Source: an uncultured Pseudodesulfovibrio sp.
GTDB lineage: Bacteria > Desulfobacterota > Desulfovibrionia > Desulfovibrionales > Desulfovibrionaceae
Direction of reading: 5' to 3'
Assembly: GCF_963677845.1 (NCBI RefSeq)
Contig: NZ_OY782498.1
Span: 878,001 to 942,000 of the forward strand
Length of the DNA stretch: 64,000 nucleotides
Shown here: in pieces, positions 16,076 through 24,394 of the stretch
How positions within the stretch are numbered: the first letter of the stretch is position 1
Layout: each line of letters begins with the position of its first letter
Made by a program: the position numbers and the translations under genes
Notes under the pieces: model-generated
What the model saw: only the letters and a program-made list of their open reading frames with translations
Told to the model about the DNA's origin: nothing
Databases searched by the model: none

Positions 16076-17572
16076 ATGTATTTTGACGAAAAAAAGTTCT
16101 TTAATGTCAGTCGTGAAAGCGTTTTGACACCTTCCATGAAAGCCATTTGGGATGATATGGGACTTGGGGTCGCCGTCGTGGATGCCAATGGTATCTGTGA
16201 ATACATGAATCCCATTCAGAGTCAGGTGGACGGTTTTGGACGGATACCTGTGGTTGGGCAACACATAACAAGTCTTTATGTGCCACACGAGTTGGAGTGT
16301 ATTCCCACCATGGAATGTCTACAGAAGGGGCAACCGCTTCTCAAGAAGAGTTATTTTTACAAGACGACAAATAATTATCTTGCCAGCACGGTTTCTGATT
16401 TCTTTCCGCTGTTTGATAACGGAAAAAAGGATGGCGTCATTGCCTTTACCATTTGGACCGGCACGACGTCACTGGTGAAGAGACAAAGGCGTCCTGCCAA
16501 GGCGATTGTTCCTGGGCGAAGCTCTTATGAATATTATACATTCGACAGTTTGGTCGGGAAAGATGATGCCCTGATTGAAGTGCTGAACGAAGCGCGAACT
16601 GCTGCGCAGGCTCCGTCTCCTGTGATGATTTGGGGAGAAAGCGGGACGGGTAAGGAGTTGTTTGCTCAGGCAATTCATGCTGCGAGTGAGAGGTGTGATC
16701 ATCCCCTTGTTCCGGTGAACTGTGCGGCTATCCCCGAAAATTTGTTGGAAGGTATTCTCTTTGGGACGGCTAAGGGGGCGTATACTGACGCTGCTGACAA
16801 GCCGGGGCTTTTTGAAGAAGCTGATGGTGGAACATTGCTTCTTGATGAGCTGAACTCCATGCCCATGGGATTGCAGGCCAAGCTTCTTCGTGTGCTTCAG
16901 GAGAAACGTGTGCGTCGACTCGGGTCGCGTACGGAAATCCCTGTGGACGTGCGAGTTATCAGTATATTGAATGTCGATCCGCTTTACGCAGTGGAGCAGA
17001 AAATATTGCGGCGTGATTTGTTTTATCGTCTTGCTGTCGTGGGGCTTGCCGTGCCGAGCTTAAGCCAGCGTAAGCAGGATATTCCGTTGTTGGCTCGAAC
17101 GTTTATTGATCGTTCAGAGCAGCGGAAAGGCAGAAAGGTGATCAGTATTGATGACGATGTCCTTCGTATGTTTCATGATTATGAATGGCCAGGTAATATT
17201 CGTGAGCTGCTTCATGTCATTGAGGGAAGTCTTGCTTTGATTGGCGATCGCCTTTCGATTGATTGGGGGTGCCTCCCGCGTCATTTCAGAGATGCCTGCA
17301 GAAACGCTGCCGCACCGCAAATTACCGAGTCCATTTCGCCTGAACCAGTGTTGAGTCAGGCGACGGAAAAGGCTTTTTATGATTACCATGCGGTCAAAAG
17401 AAGCAGTGTGGTTTCACTCAAGGGGTGTGTGCAGGAGTATGAGGCGGAGTGTATCCGCAATGTGTTACGGGTGACGGGCGGTAATGTGGCCAAGGCCGCT
17501 CGGATAATGGAAATCACCGGTGCTGGTTTGCGGTACAAAATTAAACAGCTGAATATTGAAGAAGAGGATTAG
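16076..17572 (+). CDS. Sigma-54-dependent transcriptional activator with PAS sensor
   Basis: This 498-residue enhancer-binding protein has an N-terminal PAS-like domain (about 25-135), an AAA+ domain (about 155-390) with Walker A GESGTGKE (187-194) and Walker B GTLLLDE, and a C-terminal Fis-type helix-turn-helix (about 460-492). The sigma-54-contacting loop reads GAYTDA (234-239) instead of the canonical GAFTGA. Similar loops occur in some RocR/PrdR-like activators of anaerobes, and the surrounding GTAKGAYTDAADKPGLFEEA fits that group. It is transcribed divergently from the GRE gene, and three sigma-54 promoters surround it, so it most likely controls the whole island in response to the GRE substrate. 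Confidence 0.9.
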   Translation: MYFDEKKFFNVSRESVLTPSMKAIWDDMGLGVAVVDANGICEYMNPIQSQVDGFGRIPVVGQHITSLYVPHELECIPTMECLQKGQPLLKKSYFYKTTNNYLASTVSDFFPLFDNGKKDGVIAFTIWTGTTSLVKRQRRPAKAIVPGRSSYEYYTFDSLVGKDDALIEVLNEARTAAQAPSPVMIWGESGTGKELFAQAIHAASERCDHPLVPVNCAAIPENLLEGILFGTAKGAYTDAADKPGLFEEADGGTLLLDELNSMPMGLQAKLLRVLQEKRVRRLGSRTEIPVDVRVISILNVDPLYAVEQKILRRDLFYRLAVVGLAVPSLSQRKQDIPLLARTFIDRSEQRKGRKVISIDDDVLRMFHDYEWPGNIRELLHVIEGSLALIGDRLSIDWGCLPRHFRDACRNAAAPQITESISPEPVLSQATEKAFYDYHAVKRSSVVSLKGCVQEYEAECIRNVLRVTGGNVAKAARIMEITGAGLRYKIKQLNIEEED

Positions 17573-17594
17573 GCGGTAAATTTATCGGGAGCAG

Positions 17595-17612
17595 GGGAGG
17601 AATGATCCTCCC
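17595..17612. terminator. Possible shared terminator between convergent genes
   Basis: GGGAGGA (17595-17601) pairs with TCCTCCC (17606-17612) around a 4-base loop, in the 57-base gap between the activator and the TauE gene. The T-run begins 12 bases later on the plus strand, so it is a weak terminator at best. Confidence 0.4.
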
Positions 17613-17629
17613 GCTACTCGCATGTTTTT

Positions 17630-18364
17630 TTACAACAAGGAACGCCCCAAGCAGACTATACCTGCCAGTACAATGACGGCCATGAGAACGCGTCTGAATG
17701 TCTCGACATTGATGTGTTTCACAACGGGAAAGGCACAAAATGTTCCTAGAATAGTGGCCGGAACTCCATATATGACATAGTCGAATAATTCCGGGGTGTA
17801 CAAACCTGCCGAGGCTTGCAGGACGCAGGTCATGGTACCTCTGATAACAAAGAATACACCAAGGGTTCCAAGAAAGACCCGAGGTTTCCAGTTGACGTAC
17901 AGACCGTACGCCCCAATAGGCGGCCCATCGAAAGAAATGGCTGTTCCCAGCAAGCCTGCGCCGAATCCGGCCGCTCCTCCCCGCCCCCATGATTCTTCGT
18001 GGACTTCTTTTACATGAAATGTCTGTTGCCAATATACATAGTATAAAAGTAAAGCGCCGACGGCTCCCTGCAAGATGGCACCGGAGACAAATTGAAGGAT
18101 AAACAGCCCTATAATAGCTCCAGGGATGGACCCGACGAGCATGGGCCATAAAGCTGATACGCGGCAATGGCGGAAATGCATGCACGCGATACAACCGTCC
18201 ATGATGACATTCAGGATGCAACTGAGAGGGATCAGGTCATGCATAGGGATGAACATGGCGGCCACAGGGACTGCGACCATGGCCCCTCCAATGCCGCTGA
18301 CGCCGGAAACAAAGCCGCCAACAAACCACGCGCAGAAAACCATGATGTATATTGGATCAGGCAT
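17630..18364 (-). CDS. TauE/SafE-family membrane permease
   Basis: This 244-residue protein has about seven to eight hydrophobic helices and the glycine-rich repeats typical of TauE/SafE (GGFVSGVSGIGGAMVAVP near residues 16-33, and GFGAGLLGTAISFDGPPIG in the second half). Members export sulfite, sulfoacetate or other small organic anions, but many are uncharacterised. Its ATG overlaps the end of the upstream DUF4125-like gene (ATGCCTGA), so the two are translationally coupled and share a sigma-54 promoter. Its presence in a GRE island could point to a sulfonate or carboxylate substrate or product, but this is inference. Confidence 0.85.
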   Translation of the reverse strand: MPDPIYIMVFCAWFVGGFVSGVSGIGGAMVAVPVAAMFIPMHDLIPLSCILNVIMDGCIACMHFRHCRVSALWPMLVGSIPGAIIGLFILQFVSGAILQGAVGALLLYYVYWQQTFHVKEVHEESWGRGGAAGFGAGLLGTAISFDGPPIGAYGLYVNWKPRVFLGTLGVFFVIRGTMTCVLQASAGLYTPELFDYVIYGVPATILGTFCAFPVVKHINVETFRRVLMAVIVLAGIVCLGRSLL

Positions 18365-18944
18365 CGAATGATTTTCCTGTCGTGTGTGAGTGTTGCGCGA
18401 TCAGGTTTGCTTCACAGTTTCTCAGCGAGCCATGCCCCAGTTTAACCATCAGAAGTTCATACCGTTCCTGAACCAAATTCATTTTTTCTTTTTGGGCGTT
18501 TTGTACGCATATTTCGTACGCATCCATGGTGGAAGTGGAGTAAGTTTCGAGCTCGCAACCGAGATAGAGACAAAAGCTCTCATGCCCATCGGGGTGGATT
18601 GTATGAGGGAATTCCTTGGCAACGTCTTTGCGCCATGCGCTTTCTATGGCGACGATTTTTTTAATACGTGGATCTGTGCTGATGGACGGAATCAATTGGT
18701 CCATAAGCGCGTATTTTTCGGTCATGAAGTTACGCCCTTTTTTTTCAGCATGTTGCAAGTCGTTGCGGTAGGACTGGAGAAACTCGTCCGAGAGAACTCT
18801 GTGCGTGATTTCGCGCATGATGCGAAATGATTCAGGCCGTTCTTGACACATGGATGTGCCGCCTTGATTTTTTACTGCAAGGAACATGTCCAGTTCAAGA
18901 TTTATGATTTCCTTAATGAGGTTTGTACGAGTGTTTTTTGACAT
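18357..18944 (-). CDS. DUF4125-like protein
   Basis: This is a 195-residue soluble protein with no signal peptide. Recognisable features are the early block EIINLELDMFLAVKNQGGTSMCQERPESFRIMREI (about residues 11-45), which fits the DUF4125 signature as I remember it, and cysteines at CLYLGCELE, CVQNAQ and LRNCEAN. No catalytic motif is evident. AAGGAG lies 6 bases before the ATG. It is the first gene of a two-gene transcript with the TauE permease, from a predicted sigma-54 promoter at 19104-19119. Association with the GRE island suggests a shared pathway, but its biochemical role is unknown. Confidence 0.65.
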   Translation of the reverse strand: MSKNTRTNLIKEIINLELDMFLAVKNQGGTSMCQERPESFRIMREITHRVLSDEFLQSYRNDLQHAEKKGRNFMTEKYALMDQLIPSISTDPRIKKIVAIESAWRKDVAKEFPHTIHPDGHESFCLYLGCELETYSTSTMDAYEICVQNAQKEKMNLVQERYELLMVKLGHGSLRNCEANLIAQHSHTTGKSFDA

Positions 18945-19103
18945 CGTTTTCTCCTTATTCCCCTGAATTGTCTGAGCATAGTTGAGTGCGGGGGTGTTGG
19001 TATGTTTGCTGTTCGAGTGTAGCGTTTCGATTTACACAAATGGAGTTGAGTAAGAGGATCAAGTCCCTCGGCAACTTTATGAAAAAAAGAACGAGCATTG
19101 TTG

Positions 19104-19119
19104 TGCAAAGCTGGTGCCG
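19104..19119 (-). promoter_or_regulatory. Sigma-54 promoter of the DUF4125-TauE pair
   Basis: On the minus strand CGGCACCAGCTTTGCA has GGCAC and TTGCA with the required 10-base GG to GC distance; only the first base and base 7 differ from consensus. Transcription would start near 19092, leaving a leader of about 150 bases. Confidence 0.8.
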
Positions 19120-19391
19120 TTTGTCTTTTTTTATTTTCCGTGTGATTTAATTTTGATAAAGAGCTTTTAACATATTGAAATAAATGAAATATTTATAAAA
19201 TTTTAAATATCATACGATCTTTTCAATTTTATTTTTTTACTGGTAGGGGTGTGGAAAAATATTTTGTAAAAGAAAAGTTTTTTTCTCAAAAAGATATTTT
19301 TTTTTATTTTTGATGAGGAGTAATAAATGGCATGTTGTCAAATAGTCAATTTTTTTAGGTAAATAGATAGATGGTGAAGAATTTCACGTAG
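19120..19391. promoter_or_regulatory. A/T-rich intergenic region between two divergent sigma-54 promoters
   Basis: I find no convincing open frame here. The stretch is strongly A/T-rich with many T-tracts, as in bent DNA that helps enhancer-bound activators reach sigma-54 polymerase. A 33-base segment at 19253-19285 resembles one at 15949-15981 upstream of the GRE promoter and is a candidate activator site serving both directions (107 and 134 bases from the two promoters). Confidence 0.45.
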
Positions 19392-19407
19392 TGGCATCGT
19401 CTTTGCT
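19392..19407 (+). promoter_or_regulatory. Sigma-54 promoter of the APC permease gene
   Basis: TGGCATCGTCTTTGCT has GG and GC 10 bases apart, a full TTGCT -12 box and a single change in the -24 box. Transcription would start near 19418, giving a leader of about 270 bases before the permease start. Confidence 0.8.
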
Positions 19408-19417
19408 TATACACATC

Positions 19418-19690
19418 TAGCAATTCACAAATTTGCTTTTACCTGAAGAGATTGAAACGCGGAGGACCTGTTCGCCCCTCTGCAATGACACAAAGACTGT
19501 GTGGTTCGCTCTGGATTTTTCAGAGTTCATGGTCGCCAGGTGGCTGGACGTATTTGTTTTACGTCTCATGGCAGAGGCGTTGTCTGCATCGGGAAGTATG
19601 TTGGCAGCACCGCTCTGAATGCCTGTCTGTATTAATTTGATGATTGATACAGGCATCCACAAAGAACTCCTTAAATTGAAGAGAGTTGAC
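19418..19690 (+). other. Long untranslated leader of the permease gene
   Basis: About 270 bases separate the predicted transcription start from the permease start codon. A 61-codon frame (19433-19618) is open but has no binding site and does not look coding. A hairpin TGCCTGT...ACAGGCA (near 19620-19655) precedes the gene. The length would allow an RNA element or small-RNA target, but I recognise no known riboswitch. Confidence 0.35.
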
Positions 19691-21214
19691 ATGTCTCAAG
19701 ATAAACATTTGAAATTGGAAAAATCGCTTTCCCCAGCTCAGGTCTGGGCGTTGGCGCTTGGATCGATAGTTGGCTGGGGTTGCTTTGTGCTGCCCGGCGA
19801 TATGTTTTTGCCTCAAGCCGGTCCAATGGGAACCTTGATCGGTTTTTTGGTAGGAGCCTGTTTACTGTGCTTTGTCGCGGTCTGCTATAGTTATATGATT
19901 AAGTATGCCCCGGTTGCTGGTGGCGCTTTTGCGTATGCCTATGTCGGGTTCGGACCGACTGCGGCGTTTATTTGTGGTTGGGCTCTCGTGCTCGGATATA
20001 TAGCCATTATTGGTATTGATATTGCCGCACTTGCACTTATTTTTCGTTTTCTTTTCCCGGGCGTTTTTGAGTTTGGCGCGTTGTATTCCATTGCCGGATG
20101 GGAAGTTTACGCGGGTGAAGCCCTCCTCATGTCTGGTGCGACTTTGCTGTTTGGTTGGTTGAATTATCGGGGTATCAGTTTTGCTGGTAAGTTGCAGGTT
20201 GTTCTCGCTTTCCTGCTTACCGTTGGTATTATTAGCCTGTTCACAGGTGCGGCTTCATTGGAAACCGCCAGTATGAGCAATCTTGTTCCCTTGTTTGCAG
20301 AACACCGCTCTGTCCTTTCCTGCGTGTTGGTTATTTTTGCTATTTCACCCTTCCTTTTTGTGGGGTTTGATACTGTACCGCAGGCAGCTGAGGAATTTTC
20401 TTTTGATCCCGCACGAGCTCGTAATATCATGATCATCGCCATTTTGTGCGGCGTGGTTCTCTACAGCCTCGTGACACTCTCTGTCGCAATTGTTTTGCCG
20501 TACCCGGAAATGCTCGCAAAGATGGATGCCCTTCGTGCAAGTGGCGGCACAGCGTGGGCAACGGGTGAAGCAGCCACAATGGCTTTCGGTAAGTTTGGTG
20601 CAATCGTGTTGGCCTGTGCTGTCATGGGCGCTGTCTGCACTGGAATTAACGGTTTTTATATCGCGACCTCTCGACTGCTGCTCAGCATGGCCCGTGGTGG
20701 AATCCTGCCTTCCTGGTTCGGTGATATTCATCCCAAATACCGTTCTCCCTACAAGGCTATTCTGTTTACTATCGCTATTGTTTTGCTGACTCCTTTTGCC
20801 GGTCGTGCTGTTGTTGTCTGGATTGTGGACATGAGTTCTGTGGGTACAGGAATTGGTTATCTCTTTACTTGCCTTGCTGCACGTCGAGTTTTGCTTGGTA
20901 GCCCTGAAGTGACCGAAAGAGCCACTCGTATGTTCTGCTGCGTTGTGGGTACATTGACCGCCGTAATGTGCATAGTCCTGCTGCTTGTCCCCGGTTCTCC
21001 AGCTTCCATTGGTGTGGCTTCTCGCTGGTGCCTAGTTGTATGGGTTGGTATGGGCTTTTTCTTCTACTTCTCCAACAAGAGCGCATGGGCAAAGCTACCT
21101 GAAGCGGAATTGCGTGCACAGATTCTTGGTCGTCGAGATATTCCTGTGTTTTTCAAATCCCGTGAGCCGCAGCCTGTGTTGCAAGAGCAAACGCAGAGTT
21201 CCTCGGCTGAATAG
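19691..21214 (+). CDS. APC-superfamily amino acid/amine permease
   Basis: This 507-residue inner-membrane transporter has about twelve helices. The first, ALALGSIVGWGCFVLPGD, carries the conserved glycine-rich unwound segment of APC permeases, followed by GGAFAYAYVGFGP. The ATG at 19691 opens the conserved LSPAQVWALALG region and follows GAAGAGAG; an in-frame ATG at 19619 has no binding site. Family members import amino acids, polyamines or small amines. The gene stands alone behind a sigma-54 promoter and is divergent from the DUF4125-TauE pair. It is probably the uptake system for the substrate of the GRE pathway, which would then be an amino acid or amine-like compound; this is inferred from context. 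Confidence 0.82.
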   Translation: MSQDKHLKLEKSLSPAQVWALALGSIVGWGCFVLPGDMFLPQAGPMGTLIGFLVGACLLCFVAVCYSYMIKYAPVAGGAFAYAYVGFGPTAAFICGWALVLGYIAIIGIDIAALALIFRFLFPGVFEFGALYSIAGWEVYAGEALLMSGATLLFGWLNYRGISFAGKLQVVLAFLLTVGIISLFTGAASLETASMSNLVPLFAEHRSVLSCVLVIFAISPFLFVGFDTVPQAAEEFSFDPARARNIMIIAILCGVVLYSLVTLSVAIVLPYPEMLAKMDALRASGGTAWATGEAATMAFGKFGAIVLACAVMGAVCTGINGFYIATSRLLLSMARGGILPSWFGDIHPKYRSPYKAILFTIAIVLLTPFAGRAVVVWIVDMSSVGTGIGYLFTCLAARRVLLGSPEVTERATRMFCCVVGTLTAVMCIVLLLVPGSPASIGVASRWCLVVWVGMGFFFYFSNKSAWAKLPEAELRAQILGRRDIPVFFKSREPQPVLQEQTQSSSAE

Positions 21215-21262
21215 TCTAGACTCTTGTCCGGCAGAGAATTCTGTAAGTACGGACTTCCTTTC

Positions 21263-21295
21263 GCCCCTGTCTGCAATATGCAGACAGGGGCTTTT
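21263..21295. terminator. Terminator between the permease and the CobW-fusion gene
   Basis: A perfect 13-bp stem, GCCCCTGTCTGCA (21263-21275) with TGCAGACAGGGGC (21279-21291), has a 3-base loop and TTTT. The genes on either side converge, so it may serve both. Confidence 0.85.
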
Positions 21296-21334
21296 CAATG
21301 GAGAAGACCGGTTATGGTATGGGGTCGAGAGGTG

Positions 21335-23158
21335 CTAACCGGTGATGGCCGATTGAAAACTTTTTGCAATACTAGGGGAATTCTGACCAATGATGACAAG
21401 AAAGCATTCCTTGTGCTCTTGATCGGCGGGAGTCAGTGAATGCGCTCCTGGGACGTACTGGAATATTTCAGGTTCTTCCGTATCGTGGAAACGGACGACG
21501 CCTTTGGCTCGGAGGACCTGATCGGAAAGCTTGGCCACGGATTTTTCGAATATGGTGCGGTCAAGAGGGGCGCTCAAATGAATCAATGAACTTTGGATGT
21601 TGTCGTCTTCATGGGTGGCATTGTGCCCCATGGGTTTGAGTTGTGGTGTAGGGCGGGTGAGTTCTTTTCTGAAATTCACTCCATACAGTGTGGTAGACGG
21701 GATATCTCCATGGGACATGAAGTACAGGTCGCCTGAAGGGTTAAGCTCGCGCAGAGTTTGTTGCAGTGAAATCAGAGTGTTGTCATCTACAAGATCGGTT
21801 TTGTTGACCAGAAGGATATCAGCCAGTCGAACTTGACTGCGTGCTACTTCGAATTCTGTCAGAGTGTGATCCGCACCGACCGCGTCAATGACGGTTGTCA
21901 CTGAGGCGAAGTCCAACATGTCGTCGAGGTCCGCCAGTTCCGAAAGCAGGTTGGCAGGATTGGCCAAGCCAGTTGTTTCCAATACGACGAAATCCGGTTG
22001 AAATTCCGAAAGGATACCAGAGAGAGCCGAGCGCAGGCTCCCAGCCAGTGTGCAACAGACGCATCCTTCATCTACTTCGGTTACGGCATAGCTTTGACCA
22101 AGGAGTTTCCCATCCAGTCCTTTTTGGCCGATTTCATTTTGAATGACCGCGACAAAGCCGTTTTTGGCCGCCTGATCTTCGATGAATCGGGTGAGAAAGG
22201 TGGTTTTACCCGACCCGAGAAAACCGGTCAGGACGATGAGACGCGGGCGATCTGTAATGCCCATGGTGCGCTTGTCCAAACTGTTGGTCGCACCCGGCAG
22301 GTCGGCCGACAGCCAAGAGGAATCGGCGAATTCATCAGGAATGGAGGCCGGGGGAGACCATGTCAGTTCCGGTGCTTTGAGTTCTGGGTTGTCCGGGACA
22401 CGTGTGTTCCAGCCAAGACCGAGGCGAATATCTCGTGTGTCTGGTGCTGGTTCGCTCTGAATACCGGTTTCCTTGCCATACGTTCGCCGCATTCCGGGGC
22501 GGGTTTGTCTGGTGAGCGATTCCGGAGTTGTTTTCAGGCAGTATGATGCGGATGCTGCCAAGGCATCAAACAAGGGCATGGCTGTTTCCCATGCCGGGAA
22601 ATTTTGGTCTTCTTCTCCAGGGGTGACTGCTTGTACCAACCCAGTTGGTGTTTCGAGCGTGACTCCGTCCAGTGCGATGACAGTGTCGTTTTCCGGGGCA
22701 GTCAAAGTCAGGGCCACACCTGATTCTTCCGCGAGATAAAAGGCTTCAAGGACACCGATTCCAAAGAGGGCGCAGAGATCAGGGTATAGGGTGAATTCTC
22801 GAACACGATCAAGATAGGCGTCCTGTTGTGCTGCGATTCCCGCCTGCACACTGAAGAATTCGATCAGGTCTTCATCCGGGGCGGGAAAGTAGGCGATGTG
22901 GAAAGTTGCCTGTCCCATGGTGTCGGATTCGCTGACATTGAGAAACTTCAGGCCGTAAACACCCCGCATGCCTGTGACTCGCACCGTCAATCCGCCTTGT
23001 CCTTTGGCGCAGTCGCGAACACCACGCCATCCGAGACGGTGGCGAACGCCGGGAATGAAATTGGCGCGTGTCATCAGTGCGCGTGGAAGTTCCATCGCGG
23101 CTTGTGCCGGACTGGTCTGTAAGGCCGGTGGGAGTAATGTGTTGAGGGAGACAGGCAT
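21335..23158 (-). CDS. CobW/COG0523-family GTPase with a 305-residue N-terminal extension
   Basis: The C-terminal 300 residues are a typical CobW/COG0523 metal-chaperone GTPase. Walker A is GFLGSGKTT (312-320), the metal-binding motif CVCC is at 366-369, VLETTGLANP and NKTD are GTP-site motifs, and a CobW_C-like end follows. The N-terminal 305 residues have no motif I recognise: they are acidic, with cysteines at 50, 129 and 207 only, and contain a hydrophobic beta-rich part (residues 55-175). COG0523 proteins deliver Zn, Co or Fe to target enzymes. It is the last gene of a GntR-controlled operon, directly after an exported metallo-hydrolase, which suggests a metal-insertion role. CGGAG lies 6 bases before the ATG. 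Confidence 0.82.
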   Translation of the reverse strand: MPVSLNTLLPPALQTSPAQAAMELPRALMTRANFIPGVRHRLGWRGVRDCAKGQGGLTVRVTGMRGVYGLKFLNVSESDTMGQATFHIAYFPAPDEDLIEFFSVQAGIAAQQDAYLDRVREFTLYPDLCALFGIGVLEAFYLAEESGVALTLTAPENDTVIALDGVTLETPTGLVQAVTPGEEDQNFPAWETAMPLFDALAASASYCLKTTPESLTRQTRPGMRRTYGKETGIQSEPAPDTRDIRLGLGWNTRVPDNPELKAPELTWSPPASIPDEFADSSWLSADLPGATNSLDKRTMGITDRPRLIVLTGFLGSGKTTFLTRFIEDQAAKNGFVAVIQNEIGQKGLDGKLLGQSYAVTEVDEGCVCCTLAGSLRSALSGILSEFQPDFVVLETTGLANPANLLSELADLDDMLDFASVTTVIDAVGADHTLTEFEVARSQVRLADILLVNKTDLVDDNTLISLQQTLRELNPSGDLYFMSHGDIPSTTLYGVNFRKELTRPTPQLKPMGHNATHEDDNIQSSLIHLSAPLDRTIFEKSVAKLSDQVLRAKGVVRFHDTEEPEIFQYVPGAHSLTPADQEHKECFLVIIGQNSPSIAKSFQSAITG

Positions 23159-23175
23159 GGATTCTCCGGTTGTTT

Positions 23176-23203
23176 GCGGCCGCCCCGGGGGTGGGGCGGC
23201 CGC
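23176..23203 (-). other. Very strong intercistronic hairpin
   Basis: GCGGCCGCCCC (23176-23186) and GGGGCGGCCGC (23193-23203) form an 11-bp all-GC stem between the metallo-hydrolase and CobW genes. No T-run follows on the coding strand. It probably acts as an RNA-stability element and reduces expression of the last gene. Confidence 0.55.
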
Positions 23204-23218
23204 GAGTGATGGGTGGGG

Positions 23219-24376
23219 TTACCCGAAGGTAATGGTATCCCCGTTTCCGAGGTATGCTTTATCTTTTGATCTGAACTTGGCGGTTCCTTCCACTACCGGA
23301 TAGCCAGCAGCGATGAATTTTTTGGCGCAGAGTACACCAGTGCAATGGTTGCAACCGATGCGTTCAAAGCCATAATCGCCAAGTGAGATGACAAGATCAT
23401 CGTACTTGGGGTCCCAGTCATCAAAGGGCGAGATGTGTAACCCGCCGTAGATGCCATGGCACTTGTCATTTTCGTATTTGATCTCGTTATAGGCAGTTTC
23501 GGCGAAACGGATGATGCCCTGATGACAACAACCCGTGACACTGACAAGTCCCTTGTCCGCTACGTTGAAGTACAGGGATTGTTCTCCGTACACGCGGCAG
23601 ATAATGGGAATGGCAAAGACATAGCTTGCCATGCCGGGGATAACCTTATTCAAACCGCTTTTGACCGTAATGAGTTTGCCCGTGTGGCCGCAGTCCTTGA
23701 TGTACTGTAAGCCTTCTGGATAGAAACCTTCGGGGATATAAATTGTTATATCCGGGTCGTATTTCAAGGCGACGGGGAGTCCCCAGAAGTGATCGAAGTG
23801 CTCGTGAGAGAAGAACAGAGCTTCGATTTCCTTGTTCTCTAACATCTTGTCGATGCCTTCCCGCTTGAAGCATTCATCACACCATTTGTAGGACCAGCCT
23901 ACGTCGAGAAGGAATTTGCGTTTGTTGCCGCTCATTTCCTCGACTTCTACCAATGCTGCGTATCCACCCGCGTTTTCAGGATGTACGGAGTTGGCTTCAA
24001 TGATGTCCCAAGCTTCTTCCAATCTGTTGGGCAGCAGATGTTTGATCTTGGCAATACCCTCGTCATACGAGCCTTTGCCAAGCCCCTTGCCGTTACCAAA
24101 CGGAGGCCAGTTGTAGTCGTACTGGTTCACGAGCAGTCCGCCAGCGCCCTTGATGTCACCCATGAGGACACCGTTTTCAAACCAGCTTGTTTCCGAGATG
24201 TTCGTCACCTTGACGCTTCTACACGTCCCGATGTCGGTCATTTTTCGTTCTGTTTCAGGGAAGTATCCCTCACGCATGGGGGAGTATGAATACAAACCCA
24301 TGGCTCCAAGCAGGCCAACGCCTACACCGGTTGCGGCTCCCTTCAGGAAGTCGCGTCTTTTCATGTTGTCTGACAT
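23219..24376 (-). CDS. Tat-exported metallo-beta-lactamase-fold hydrolase (COG1237-like)
   Basis: This 385-residue protein begins MSDNMKRRDFLKGAATG, a twin-arginine signal, followed by a hydrophobic stretch to residue 31. The metal site reads SHEHFDHFWG (His191, His193, Asp195, His196), then GCCHQG, GGLH and GCNHCTG. The last two elements resemble COG1237 metallo-hydrolases related to the methanopterin-precursor enzyme. The tryptophan after HFDHF replaces the usual glycine. Location on the outer side of the membrane, next to a polytopic membrane protein and a metal-chaperone GTPase, is unusual for this family. The substrate is unknown. Confidence 0.8.
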   Translation of the reverse strand: MSDNMKRRDFLKGAATGVGVGLLGAMGLYSYSPMREGYFPETERKMTDIGTCRSVKVTNISETSWFENGVLMGDIKGAGGLLVNQYDYNWPPFGNGKGLGKGSYDEGIAKIKHLLPNRLEEAWDIIEANSVHPENAGGYAALVEVEEMSGNKRKFLLDVGWSYKWCDECFKREGIDKMLENKEIEALFFSHEHFDHFWGLPVALKYDPDITIYIPEGFYPEGLQYIKDCGHTGKLITVKSGLNKVIPGMASYVFAIPIICRVYGEQSLYFNVADKGLVSVTGCCHQGIIRFAETAYNEIKYENDKCHGIYGGLHISPFDDWDPKYDDLVISLGDYGFERIGCNHCTGVLCAKKFIAAGYPVVEGTAKFRSKDKAYLGNGDTITFG

Positions 24377-24394
24377 GCGATTCTCCTTTCCGGG

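Noticed and set aside
19433-19618. Small coding gene of 61 codons in the permease leader
   Set aside because: There is no ribosome binding site and the predicted product has no coding character; the frame overlaps another equally open frame.
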